Source: CAVZLD01 sp964522605 (GTDB lineage Bacteria; Planctomycetota; Planctomycetia; Pirellulales; Pirellulaceae). From it: DNA of 11,711 nucleotides. The stretch lies in NCBI GenBank assembly GCA_964522605.1, contig CAZFWV010000223.1, positions 1-11,711 of the forward strand, given 5' to 3'. Below, one piece after another: positions 1 to 6,634 of this stretch (its first letter is position 1; each line of letters begins with the position of its first letter). The notes under the pieces were generated by a model. The model saw nothing but the letters and a program-made list of their open reading frames with translations, was not told the DNA's origin and made no database searches. Position numbers and translations under genes: made by a program.

Positions 1-36
1 GAGTACGAGTACCGTTTCACTGAGTACGAGTACGAG
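1..36. repeat. Short tandem repeat, 21-base period
   Basis: The 12-base block GAGTACGAGTAC occurs at 1-12 and again at 22-33, separated by CGTTTCACT, and is followed by another GAG. The block is itself two copies of GAGTAC, so there is a 6-base period inside a 21-base period. It touches the window edge, so the array may continue to the left. No start codon or ribosome-binding site links it to a gene. Its function is unknown. Confidence 0.6.
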
Positions 37-127
37 AATTGCGACTGAGGACGAAGGGAAATGAAGTGCAGAAGCCGGATGAACCGTGGGGCGGGGCCTC
101 GATGGTCTGCTGTCCAAGCCGGCGAAT

Positions 128-132
128 GGAGA
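128..132 (+). promoter_or_regulatory. Ribosome-binding site of the nagA-like gene
   Basis: GGAGA lies 7 bases before the ATG at 140. It is one of only two clear Shine-Dalgarno sequences in the window and decides the start in favour of 140 over an in-frame GTG at 86. An in-frame TGA at 80-82 shows that the reading frame does not continue from beyond the window edge. Confidence 0.7.
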
Positions 133-139
133 ACAACCA

Positions 140-1072
140 ATGCCTTTCTTTGACCTTCAGGTGAACGGCTACGCCGGGGCGGATTTCAATGGCGATCGTT
201 TGTCCGACGAACAGGTATCGCGCGCGGCTCAGCAACTGCGCGCCGATGGCGTTGGGGGAATCCTGGCCACCGTGATTACCGACGAGCTGCCCGCGATGTG
301 CCGACGGCTGGCTCGTTTGGCCGCGCTGCGTGAGCAGAATGCTGATCTAAGTGCGATGATTCATGGCTTCCACATCGAGGGGCCATTTCTCAATCCTCAG
401 CCTGGGTACATCGGCGCCCACCCAGCCCAGGCTGCCTGTGCGGCCGATCGCGACCAGATGGAACAACTGCTCGCGGCGGCCGGTGGTGCCACTCGGATTG
501 TCACCTTGGCGCCGGAATGCGACCCGGGGCTGCGGCTGACGCGTTGGCTGGCGGATCAAGGAATTGTGGTCTCGGCGGGTCACTGCAATCCAACGCTCGA
601 TCAGTTGAAAGCGGCGATCGACCAGGGCTTGACCATGGTCACGCACCTGGGCAATGGATGTCCGCTCGAAATCCACCGACATGACAATATCATTCAACGG
701 GCCCTCTACTTCGCGCCTCACTTGTGGATCGGTTGGATTGCGGACGGAGTCCATGTGCCGCTGTTCGCTCTGGGAAACTACCTGCGATCCGCTGGCATCG
801 AACGGTGTTTCGTCGTGACGGATGCGATTTCCGCCGCCGGCCTCGGCCCGGGCGAATTTCGATTGGGAGACCAGACGGTCATCGTGGATCAACAGTTGGC
901 GACTTGGTCGGCAGACCGATCCCACCTGGTAGGATCCGCCAGTACCATGCCGCAGTCGGTCGCCAACCTGCGGCAACACTTAGGACTCGACGAAGACCAG
1001 GTCCGGCAGTTGACCTGGGAGCATCCTCGGCGGGCGATTGGAATCGAAACCGATAAGAACGACGTACGATGA
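140..1072 (+). CDS. nagA: N-acetylglucosamine-6-phosphate deacetylase, short form
   Basis: Amidohydrolase-fold enzyme expected to remove acetate from GlcNAc-6-phosphate in the cytoplasm, giving GlcN-6-phosphate for amino-sugar catabolism or wall recycling. Visible motifs are DLQVNG at residues 5-10 (the NagA-type Q-x-N in place of the HxH of other amidohydrolases), HIEGPFLN with metal-ligand Glu80, SAGH with His148, THLGN with His169, DGVH with His205, and VTDAI with the probable catalytic Asp228. At 310 residues it is shorter than the usual ~380. It begins directly at the first barrel strand, so most of the N-terminal part of the beta-sandwich is missing, and an upstream in-frame stop shows this is not a window artefact. 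The start at ATG 140 has a good Shine-Dalgarno. Its stop overlaps the next start in ATGA, so the two genes are probably translated together. The family call is firm; the exact substrate is inferred. Confidence 0.87.
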   Translation: MPFFDLQVNGYAGADFNGDRLSDEQVSRAAQQLRADGVGGILATVITDELPAMCRRLARLAALREQNADLSAMIHGFHIEGPFLNPQPGYIGAHPAQAACAADRDQMEQLLAAAGGATRIVTLAPECDPGLRLTRWLADQGIVVSAGHCNPTLDQLKAAIDQGLTMVTHLGNGCPLEIHRHDNIIQRALYFAPHLWIGWIADGVHVPLFALGNYLRSAGIERCFVVTDAISAAGLGPGEFRLGDQTVIVDQQLATWSADRSHLVGSASTMPQSVANLRQHLGLDEDQVRQLTWEHPRRAIGIETDKNDVR

Positions 1073-2310
1073 ACGTGGCAACACTCGGTAGCGACGAACA
1101 CCTTCTGGAACTGGTCGATTGGATCCAGCGATCGGAACGACACCGCATCGTCGCGAGTTACGACCTACCCTCTGGCACGCATGAACTTCGACAATGGGTT
1201 CCCAAAACCGGCAACGATTCGAGTTGGGAAGTGTTGGTCGAGAACCCCGAAGTCGACGCCGTACTCATCGCCGGCCGCCGGCCGCATCGTGAAGAACGCG
1301 AGCGTCGGATGGAGCAATTGCGACGACTCGTTCAGGCTGGCGTTCCTCTGGTTCTCGTGCATCCGGCCTGCGAAATGATTGAAGCGTTTGAGCTCGAGAT
1401 GATCCGGCGAGACACCCGATGCGTGATGCTGCCCTATGTTCGGGAAGCGGAACATCCGGCGGTCGAACGATTGGCCGAGCAGGTGCGGACCGCGGCGCAA
1501 TCGGACGAGAATCCGCTCGAGCAAATTGTGTGGGAACGACAAACGAAGTCGCGACAGCGGGTCGACGTGCTGGATTACCTTGCACGAGATGCGTTTCTCT
1601 TGCGCCGTCTGTTGCCGGAAATCCGCCAGGTTTCGGCGCCGGAGATGTCCAGCTCCGAAACCGCCTGGGCCAATCTGGGGGTAACCCTGACCAGCAGCAA
1701 CGGACCGGTGGTACGCTGGGCAATCGGTCCACTTCAGAATCAGCCCCTGGCCCGAATCACGCTGGTCGGCCCCCATTCGAACACCGTACTGGAGCTTCCC
1801 GAGCGAGGATCGGACGCGCGATGGTCCCCCTCAGCAGGCGATTCTGCCGAATCCGGGTCAAGTCCAGGGAGCCCGGCCGAGGCCGTCTTGCGTCGGCTGG
1901 AGGCACGCTTGCAGAAACAGGCGGCCGAAGCGCACGACGATTGGGACGAAGCCTGTCGTGCCCTGGAGATCGAAGAGGCCATCGAGCGAAGTGCACGCCG
2001 TGGTCGGACGATTGATTTGTATAACGAACAGGTCAGCGAGGAAGAGACGTTCAAAGGCATGATGGCGGTCGGTGGCTGTGCCATGCTGATCTGGGTCCTG
2101 AGTATGCTGTTTCTGGCCGGCCTGGTCGAAGGTCTGCAACTGCCGATTCGCAACACATTCCTCTGGCGTCTCTGGCCTGCGGCGCTCATCTTGCCCCTGG
2201 GCGTTTTTCTAGTGCTCCAATTGCTACGCCTGGTCTTTGAGCGACCCGCCCGTAACTCGGGGGCAGAGGCCGGGAGCATGGCCGCGGAAAAACGCGGAAA
2301 AACGCGTTGA
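1069..2310 (+). CDS. Gfo/Idh/MocA-like protein with two C-terminal membrane helices, degenerate active site
   Basis: 413 residues. The N-terminal third follows the Rossmann layout of Gfo/Idh/MocA oxidoreductases: a first strand VATLG, then NPEVDAVLIAG at 59-69 and GVPLVLVHPAC at 91-101. The middle resembles the substrate domain, and SARRGRTIDLY at 308-318 looks like the usual family ending. Key motifs are lost: the GxGxxG nucleotide loop is only LGSDE, and the conserved EKP with its catalytic Lys reads Val97-His98-Pro99. A low-complexity Ser/Gly/Pro segment lies at about 252-270 and a charged, probably helical stretch at 275-310. Two hydrophobic segments, about 330-353 and 366-389, should form a membrane hairpin with a basic tail. 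It is probably not an active dehydrogenase but a membrane-anchored sensor or scaffold; this is inference. It starts in ATGA overlap with nagA, suggesting a shared mRNA and perhaps an amino-sugar link. Confidence 0.7.
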   Translation: MNVATLGSDEHLLELVDWIQRSERHRIVASYDLPSGTHELRQWVPKTGNDSSWEVLVENPEVDAVLIAGRRPHREERERRMEQLRRLVQAGVPLVLVHPACEMIEAFELEMIRRDTRCVMLPYVREAEHPAVERLAEQVRTAAQSDENPLEQIVWERQTKSRQRVDVLDYLARDAFLLRRLLPEIRQVSAPEMSSSETAWANLGVTLTSSNGPVVRWAIGPLQNQPLARITLVGPHSNTVLELPERGSDARWSPSAGDSAESGSSPGSPAEAVLRRLEARLQKQAAEAHDDWDEACRALEIEEAIERSARRGRTIDLYNEQVSEEETFKGMMAVGGCAMLIWVLSMLFLAGLVEGLQLPIRNTFLWRLWPAALILPLGVFLVLQLLRLVFERPARNSGAEAGSMAAEKRGKTR

Positions 2311-2841
2311 GTCCGATCGACATCCAGAACGGCCCCCCATCAGGCCATTCAGCCATCGGCAGTCGAATCAAGACGCAAGCGCGGGGAGATCGGGTTCAGG
2401 TTCGACTCGAGGAGAAGAAGTGGCCACGGATTCCACGGAGGGTACGGATCGGCACGGACAGATCCGTGGACATCCGTTGGATCCGTTCGATCCGTGGTTT
2501 CTCTTTGATCTTCGGTTCCACTCGACTTGTGCGTCACAACCAAACCAATGCCCGGGTGGGCCGATGACTTGGGGCTTTCGCCAGTCGGCCTGCAGGAAAT
2601 CGACGCCGACTCCGGCAAACTTTCTCTAATCGGACAGGTAGCCAAATCTCGCCCAGGGCGTGCGATTTCACTGGTCAATGGCAAGCTGGGTCGACTCTGC
2701 GGCGAGGCCGGTAGCGGTTGAAGCGAGCTGCCGAGATTGTCCGATGGACAAAGCTGATCCTCATCATGGCGAGCGTGCCTGGCTTCTCATCCCTTGCGCT
2801 CGCGACTCAATCCATGCCACCTTGTCTCGCGACGTAGCCAG
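2311..2841. other. Gene-free region upstream of the HtrA-like gene
   Basis: About 530 bases with no convincing gene; the open frames here are short, lack family motifs and run through repeat sequence. It contains the ACGGA-unit hairpin at 2424-2497 and a perfect 6-base inverted repeat, TTGTCC-GAT-GGACAA, at 2737-2751, about 90 bases before the protease start. The latter could be an operator, but nothing else supports that. I could not identify a trustworthy promoter. Confidence 0.5.
2424..2497. repeat. 74-base imperfect hairpin of ACGGA units
   Basis: The left arm (2424-2458) contains CCACGGAT and further ACGGA units about every 9-10 bases. The right arm (2463-2497) contains the reverse complement with units such as ATCCGTGG and ATCCGTT. 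Aligned by hand, about 25 of 35 arm positions pair around a 4-base loop. Mismatches concentrate between the ACGGA cores, so the cores look maintained or recently copied. It resembles dispersed CCACGGAT-type repeats that I recall from other bacterial genomes, an association I cannot verify here. The strand is undefined because of the symmetry. Confidence 0.6.
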
Positions 2842-4203
2842 ATGAAGCAATTGTTTTCGCTTTCGCTCCCGCTCCGCCGCCACGTCCCACCCTTGCTGTG
2901 TTGGCTTGCTGTCAGCATTTGTGGCGGGAATCTCACCGCCTCCTCGCTGCGGCACTCCGCCATCGTGAAAGCGGTCGCAGCCGCGCGCCCGTCGGTCGTC
3001 AACATCGAAGGCCAGAAGACGGTTGGGCCGTCCGGCACGACCGATTCCGCTGACGGACCACGACGCGTCAATGGCATGGGAACAGGCGTCGTGGTGGACC
3101 CACGTGGATATGTCCTCACGAACAATCACGTCGTCGACGGAGTGCGCGAAATCAAGGTCACGCTCGCCGACGGCACGCGTCTGATTGCCCGAGTCGTGGC
3201 CCACGATCCGGTCACCGACTTGGCGATCATCACGATTCCGCTCGAGCGTCCCCTGCCGGTCATCAACATCGGAACCTCGAAGGATCTGATGGAAGGCGAA
3301 GAGGTTGTGGCCGTAGGCAATGCGTACGGATACGAACATACGGTGACGCGCGGCATCGTCAGTGCCCTGCACCGCACGGTCCAGGTCACGGACACCCAGA
3401 TGTACTACGACCTGATCCAGACGGATGCCAGCATCAACCCGGGTAATTCCGGCGGTCCGTTGCTGAACGTGGACGGTGAAATGATCGGTGTCAACGTGGC
3501 CGTTCGCGTCGGCGCCCAGGGAATCGGATTCGCGATCCCGGTCGATACGGCGATGGAAGTTGCCGCTCGCTTGCTAAGTGCAGAACGGCGCGGCGTCTGG
3601 CACGGTCTGGTGCCGGCGGATTCTGCGGATGCGACCGCCGCAGGCGTGTTCGCGCGACAGATCGAAAGCGGCAGCCCGGCCGAAGCAGCGGGAGTCCAAC
3701 TGGGCGACCGGATCCTGCGAGTCAACAACCTGGAGATTCGACGCCGGCTGGATCTGGAACGGGCGATCCTGGGACAGAAAGCCGGACAGGAGACGGCTCT
3801 GCTGCTGCAGCGGAACGGCCAGCCGGTCCAAGTCCGCATGCGACTCGCCAGCCTGAATTCCCGATCTTCCCGCCCGACGGGCGATGACGTAACCAGTCTT
3901 GCCTGGGAGAAATTAGGCCTTCGCTTGGCCGAAAATCCGGTTGACGAAGCCGGGTCGTCTGCATCACCTTTTAAGGGAGGCTTACGGGTCCTGGCGGTCC
4001 GCAACGGGGGACCGGCTGCCCGGCAAGGCGTCCGAGCCGGTGATGTTCTCGTGGGCCTGCATCGATGGGAAACCGCGTCGACGAGCGACTTGGCTTATAT
4101 CTTGAAGGAGCCAAGCGTTGCACAGCGGGATATGATCAAGTTTTACGTACTCCGCGGCGAAGAGACGCTATACGGCCATCTGCCGGTCACTTGGCGGCGG
4201 TAA
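2842..4203 (+). CDS. Exported HtrA/DegP-type serine protease with two PDZ domains
   Basis: 453-residue periplasmic protease of the DegP/HtrA (S1C) family, expected to degrade or chaperone misfolded envelope proteins. A signal peptide is visible: basic MKQLF...LRR, then a hydrophobic core at 15-27, with possible cleavage near LTA at 31-33. The trypsin-like domain carries the whole triad: His96 in LTNNHVVDG, Asp126 in DPVTDLAI, and Ser203 in NPGNSGGPLL. PDZ1 spans roughly 252-340 (GSPAEAAGVQLGDRILRV) and PDZ2 roughly 350-453 (GPAARQGVRAGDVLVGL). The start at ATG 2842 is chosen because it puts the signal peptide at the N-terminus; an in-frame TTG at 2794 would add 16 residues ahead of it. No clear Shine-Dalgarno is seen. 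thiL follows after 17 bases. Whether it is a DegP, DegQ or DegS equivalent cannot be decided; two PDZ domains and no retained membrane anchor favour DegP/DegQ. Confidence 0.88.
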   Translation: MKQLFSLSLPLRRHVPPLLCWLAVSICGGNLTASSLRHSAIVKAVAAARPSVVNIEGQKTVGPSGTTDSADGPRRVNGMGTGVVVDPRGYVLTNNHVVDGVREIKVTLADGTRLIARVVAHDPVTDLAIITIPLERPLPVINIGTSKDLMEGEEVVAVGNAYGYEHTVTRGIVSALHRTVQVTDTQMYYDLIQTDASINPGNSGGPLLNVDGEMIGVNVAVRVGAQGIGFAIPVDTAMEVAARLLSAERRGVWHGLVPADSADATAAGVFARQIESGSPAEAAGVQLGDRILRVNNLEIRRRLDLERAILGQKAGQETALLLQRNGQPVQVRMRLASLNSRSSRPTGDDVTSLAWEKLGLRLAENPVDEAGSSASPFKGGLRVLAVRNGGPAARQGVRAGDVLVGLHRWETASTSDLAYILKEPSVAQRDMIKFYVLRGEETLYGHLPVTWRR

Positions 4204-4220
4204 AGCCGCGAGACCGTCTG

Positions 4221-5132
4221 ATGGAAGCGGAATTCGTCCAGTGGTTGCGAGAACGACTCCCGAGCAATGCGCGTCTGCCCCTGGGACTCGGCGATGACGC
4301 GGCCGTCCTGCAGCTGGAAGCCCCTCACGGGTGCGTGGTCACGACCGACCTCGTGTGCGACGGCGTTCACTTCGATTCAGCGACGATCGCTCCTGAGTTG
4401 ATTGGCCGCAAGGCGCTAGCGGTCAACCTGAGCGACCTGGCGGCGATGGCCGCCGTGCCGCAGGCCGCCTTCATCTCGCTCTTGCTGCCCCGGTCCGCCG
4501 ACCCAAACTTGGTGTACCGCCTTTACGACGGAATCCTCGAGCTGGCGCGCGATTACGACGTCGCGGTTGCGGGGGGCGACACGAACTGCTGGGACGGCAG
4601 GCTGGCGATCAACGTCGCCCTGGTCGGTACCGTCTCGTCCCGTGGCCCCCTGCGACGCAATGGTGCACTTGTCGGGGATGCGATCCTTGTGACCGGCCTG
4701 CTCGGCGGCAGTCTGCTGGAACACCATTTGAAGTTCGATCCGCGCGTGGGCGAGGCACGACAATTGCATGAAGACTATTTGCTGCACGCGGGAATGGATC
4801 TGAGCGACGGTTTAGCCCTCGATCTGTCCCGTCTGCTCGCCGAGAGTCAGGTCGGCGCCGAAATCGAAGCGTCGGCAATCCCGATCTCTCCGGCGGCTCA
4901 TCGGCTGAGTGAAACCACCGGCCGAACACCGCTTCAGCATGCATTGTCGGACGGAGAGGACTTTGAATTGCTGATCACGATGGCCCCGAGCGAAGCGGAT
5001 CGCCTGCTGCGCGATCAACCCTTGCAGGTCCCCATCACGCGGATTGGCACCGTGGTCGCCGAACGCGGACAGTGGGAATTGGATTCCTCGGGCAACCGGT
5101 CGCCTCTACCACCGAAAGGCTACCTTCACTGA
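4221..5132 (+). CDS. thiL: Thiamine-monophosphate kinase
   Basis: 303-residue cytoplasmic enzyme that phosphorylates thiamine monophosphate with ATP to make thiamine diphosphate, the last step of cofactor synthesis. It belongs to the PurM/SelD-like ATP-binding superfamily. Diagnostic motifs are LGLGDDAAVL at 21-30 (Mg-binding Asp pair), TTDLVCDGVHF at 41-51, the LIGRKALAVNLSDLAAM region at 60-76, VAGGDTN at 116-122, GDAILVTGLLGGS at 152-164, MDLSDGLALDL at 192-202 and SDGEDFELL at 243-251. The C-terminus ends PLPPKGYLH, like the usual G(W/Y)xH tail. ATG 4221 is chosen because MEAEFVQWL is the normal family start; in-frame codons further upstream run through the end of the protease gene. Only 17 bases separate it from the protease and 34 from tsaE, so one mRNA is likely. 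No other thiamine gene is in the window. Confidence 0.93.
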   Translation: MEAEFVQWLRERLPSNARLPLGLGDDAAVLQLEAPHGCVVTTDLVCDGVHFDSATIAPELIGRKALAVNLSDLAAMAAVPQAAFISLLLPRSADPNLVYRLYDGILELARDYDVAVAGGDTNCWDGRLAINVALVGTVSSRGPLRRNGALVGDAILVTGLLGGSLLEHHLKFDPRVGEARQLHEDYLLHAGMDLSDGLALDLSRLLAESQVGAEIEASAIPISPAAHRLSETTGRTPLQHALSDGEDFELLITMAPSEADRLLRDQPLQVPITRIGTVVAERGQWELDSSGNRSPLPPKGYLH

Positions 5133-5166
5133 GTTTACACGGGGAGCGGAACGCGCCGAGTCGACG

Positions 5167-5676
5167 ATGGACCCAATTGCTTTTCTGGCCGAAAACGAAC
5201 ACGAAACCAAACGACTGGGGCAATTGCTCGCCGATGTTCTGTCCCCGGGAACGGTAGTCGCACTCTCGGGCATCCTGGGCGCTGGCAAGACGCGATTCGT
5301 TCAGGCGATCGCGGTGGCCCTCGGCGTGGATCCGGATCGCGTCGTCAGTCCGACGTTCACCTTGTGCCATGAATACGCCGGACGCTACCCCCTCTATCAT
5401 CTGGATCTCTACCGGATCGCCGACGAGGACGAGCTCCAAGAACTGGGGCTCGAGGAGTACTTCGAGTCGGATGGCATTACGTTCGTCGAATGGGCCGATC
5501 GGTTTCCGCAACAGCTGCCTCCGAACCGCGTTGAGATCCAAATCGAGCTGCTGGACGAAACCAGTCGTCGATTCTGGATTCATGCCACGAATCCCGACGG
5601 CGAAACCGCGATCCGCGATCTGGCCGACCGCTGGATGACGGATGGCTGTGGAAATGCCAGACGGTCCAATTCATGA
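5167..5676 (+). CDS. tsaE: tRNA threonylcarbamoyladenosine biosynthesis ATPase TsaE (YjeE)
   Basis: 169-residue P-loop ATPase that works with TsaB and TsaD in the cytoplasm to make t6A at position 37 of ANN-decoding tRNAs. Visible are the Walker A motif GILGAGKT at 35-42 (Lys41, Thr42), SPTFTLCHEY at 61-70, the HLDLYRI signature at 78-84 with the Walker B-like Asp80, and ITFVEWADRF at 104-113 with the family's Glu-Trp pair. Length is normal for the family (about 150-170). ATG 5167 is preferred over an in-frame TTG at 5044, which lies deep inside thiL. No clear Shine-Dalgarno is seen at usable spacing, so translation may be coupled to thiL. The gene ends 9 bases from the convergent pilZ-domain gene, with no obvious terminator hairpin between them. 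Confidence 0.93.
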   Translation: MDPIAFLAENEHETKRLGQLLADVLSPGTVVALSGILGAGKTRFVQAIAVALGVDPDRVVSPTFTLCHEYAGRYPLYHLDLYRIADEDELQELGLEEYFESDGITFVEWADRFPQQLPPNRVEIQIELLDETSRRFWIHATNPDGETAIRDLADRWMTDGCGNARRSNS

Positions 5677-5685
5677 ACCGGCGGG

Positions 5686-6084
5686 TCAGTTGTCGCCCTT
5701 GGGTCCGTCGCCACAGATCCGGGCGAATCGACAGCCGATCAGGTAGAAACCGCCGAATTGCGTACAGTGTTCTACTTTCGCAAGCAATTTCATGCGGTCT
5801 TCCGTGGCCGGCGCTGCCAGTTCGACCAGAACGTAGGGCAGATCCACCGGCTTCGTGTGGAAGAATCCCACTCCGCCGCAGGAGATGTCGCGGGTGACGG
5901 ACTGAAACGGGTCCGCAATCGGTCGGAGGTGCTCGTCGAGCAGCTGCACATCGATCGGGATCGCAACCGTTTCACGAGGTTCTTTTCGCCGAAACGCATC
6001 GCCGAACCCCTGGTACTCGACAATAATCTGTTGCATGAAGGACGCAATGACGTCTTCTGTCGTTTCACCGAGTAGTGTCGCCAT
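5686..6084 (-). CDS. Small PilZ-domain protein, candidate c-di-GMP receptor
   Basis: 132 residues on the minus strand. The PilZ signature is present: RRKEPR at 32-37 provides the RxxxR motif (Arg33, Arg37), and RDISCGGVGFF at 65-75 provides the D/NxSxxG motif (Asp66, Ser68, Gly71). Strand-rich sequence follows to about residue 123, consistent with the PilZ barrel. An N-terminal stretch of about 30 residues (MATLLGETTEDVIASFMQQII...) looks helical and may mediate dimerisation. No enzymatic or membrane domain is attached, so it should act as a stand-alone cytoplasmic c-di-GMP effector; its output is unknown. It is convergent with tsaE and has its own upstream region. A TATACT sequence (complement of 6162-6167) could be a -10 element, but no matching -35 is visible. 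No strong Shine-Dalgarno precedes the ATG. Confidence 0.85.
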   Translation of the reverse strand: MATLLGETTEDVIASFMQQIIVEYQGFGDAFRRKEPRETVAIPIDVQLLDEHLRPIADPFQSVTRDISCGGVGFFHTKPVDLPYVLVELAAPATEDRMKLLAKVEHCTQFGGFYLIGCRFARICGDGPKGDN

Positions 6085-6121
6085 GGGATTCGTGATCGTA
6101 CGTGAGGCGGTTTGGAGCCCG

Positions 6122-6139
6122 GACCGGTGCGTACCGGTC
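6122..6139. repeat. Perfect 7-base-pair hairpin upstream of the pilZ-domain gene
   Basis: GACCGGT-GCGT-ACCGGTC forms a perfect 7-bp stem with a 4-base loop. It lies 38 bases upstream of the pilZ-domain start, within the likely 5' leader on the minus strand. It could be an operator or a leader RNA structure. There is no T-tract, so a terminator is unlikely. Confidence 0.45.
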
Positions 6140-6172
6140 GATGAGAAGGGGCCATGTTAGGAGTATAGTACG

Positions 6173-6190
6173 CGGCGAGATCTCTCGCCG
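6173..6190. repeat. 7-base-pair hairpin CGGCGAG/CTCGCCG
   Basis: CGGCGAG-ATCT-CTCGCCG forms a perfect 7-bp stem with a 4-base loop, 22 bases left of the MITE-like element. Its GGCGAG core resembles the GGGCGAGG core of that element's ends, so it may be a remnant of a related GC-rich repeat family. No T-tract follows. Confidence 0.4.
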
Positions 6191-6212
6191 AGCCAAAGGC
6201 AGTTTCAAAACT

Positions 6213-6506
6213 GGGAGGGCGAGGTTGGCCTGTTGAAAATCTGACAGGCTCGTCCGAAGCGGACCCGATCCACTCTGGCTCCCCTCGCCCCGTTTCGGGG
6301 AGAGGGGCTGGGGGAGAGGGGCTTTCAACGCGCCACAATTCACGAGGAATCCTGGGACTTTGGAATGCCGTACCCCCTCATCCCCAGCCCTTCTCCCCCG
6401 CAAAGCCGGGGAGAAGGGAGCGAGGATTTCGCTTGGTTCATTGCCTGCCAGAACTTCCCCTGTTTCCGAGTCGAAAACATTTTCAATGGGCCAGCCTCGC
6501 CCTCCC
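6213..6506. mobile_element. MITE-like element with 28-base terminal inverted repeats, complete copy
   Basis: A 294-base non-coding unit bounded by inverted ends. The left end (6213-6240) begins GGGAGGGCGAGG and ends TTGAAAAT. The right end (6479-6506) is its reverse complement with 3 mismatches in 28. The interior holds a strong hairpin at 6281-6307 (11 of 12 pairs, loop TTT) and further G/C-rich segments around CCCCTCATCCCCAGCCC and a TTCTCCCC/GGGGAGAA pair. A second copy starts at 11450 in the same orientation and matches at about nine bases in ten by eye, which proves it is dispersed. There is no transposase and no obvious target-site duplication (left flank AAAACT, right flank GAATGA). 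It could be a transposase-dependent non-autonomous element or a large REP-type repeat. Confidence 0.65.
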
Positions 6507-6560
6507 GAATGACGGTGTTGAAATGTGTTCTTTGAACTGGTTTCAAATCGAGCCGTTCTT

Positions 6561-6634
6561 CGTAGCCGAACTCGCCAGAGTTGGGCTTTTCTCGACATTC
6601 TCGCGAGCGTCAAAGTCTGGCGACTTCGGCTACG
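6561..6634. repeat. Inverted repeat, CGTAGCCGAA family
   Basis: Two 22-base arms, 6561-6582 starting CGTAGCCGAA and 6613-6634 ending TTCGGCTACG, pair at 20 of 22 positions around a 30-base loop. The two mismatches are C-for-G type changes in the middle and near the end of the arms. The sequence is unrelated to the adjacent MITE-like element. It resembles a CGTAGCCGAAGTCGCCAGA repeat that I recall from planctomycete intergenic regions, unverified here. A stem this long would be stable in RNA, but there is no T-run after it, so I do not call it a terminator. Confidence 0.6.

Noticed and set aside
879..1148. Minus-strand open frame opposite the end of nagA
   Set aside because: A shadow of the coding strand in high-GC DNA; Arg/Ser/Pro rich, without motifs or start signal.
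1740..2279. Minus-strand open frame of 179 codons opposite the Gfo/Idh-like gene
   Set aside because: It has the low-complexity Arg/Ser composition of an antisense shadow, while the plus strand has a coherent fold and membrane helices.
2237..2629. Plus-strand open frame of 130 codons running out of the 3' end of the Gfo/Idh-like gene
   Set aside because: It overlaps the upstream gene in another frame, crosses the ACGGA hairpin, is rich in Arg/Pro/Ser and shows no family motif.
2349..2684. Minus-strand open frame of 111 codons in the gene-free region
   Set aside because: It reads through the repeat hairpin, has no ribosome-binding site and no recognisable motif.
3405..4004. Minus-strand open frame of 199 codons opposite the HtrA-like gene
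   Set aside because: The plus strand encodes a clear protease with triad and PDZ motifs; the antisense product has none.
6162..6167. TATACT on the minus strand as a -10 box for the pilZ-domain gene
   Set aside because: The hexamer is good, but no TTGACA-like sequence is found 16-18 bases upstream, so it is mentioned only as a possibility.
6561..6634. Intrinsic terminator
   Set aside because: The stem is long, but the loop is 30 bases and no T-run follows on either side in the right place.
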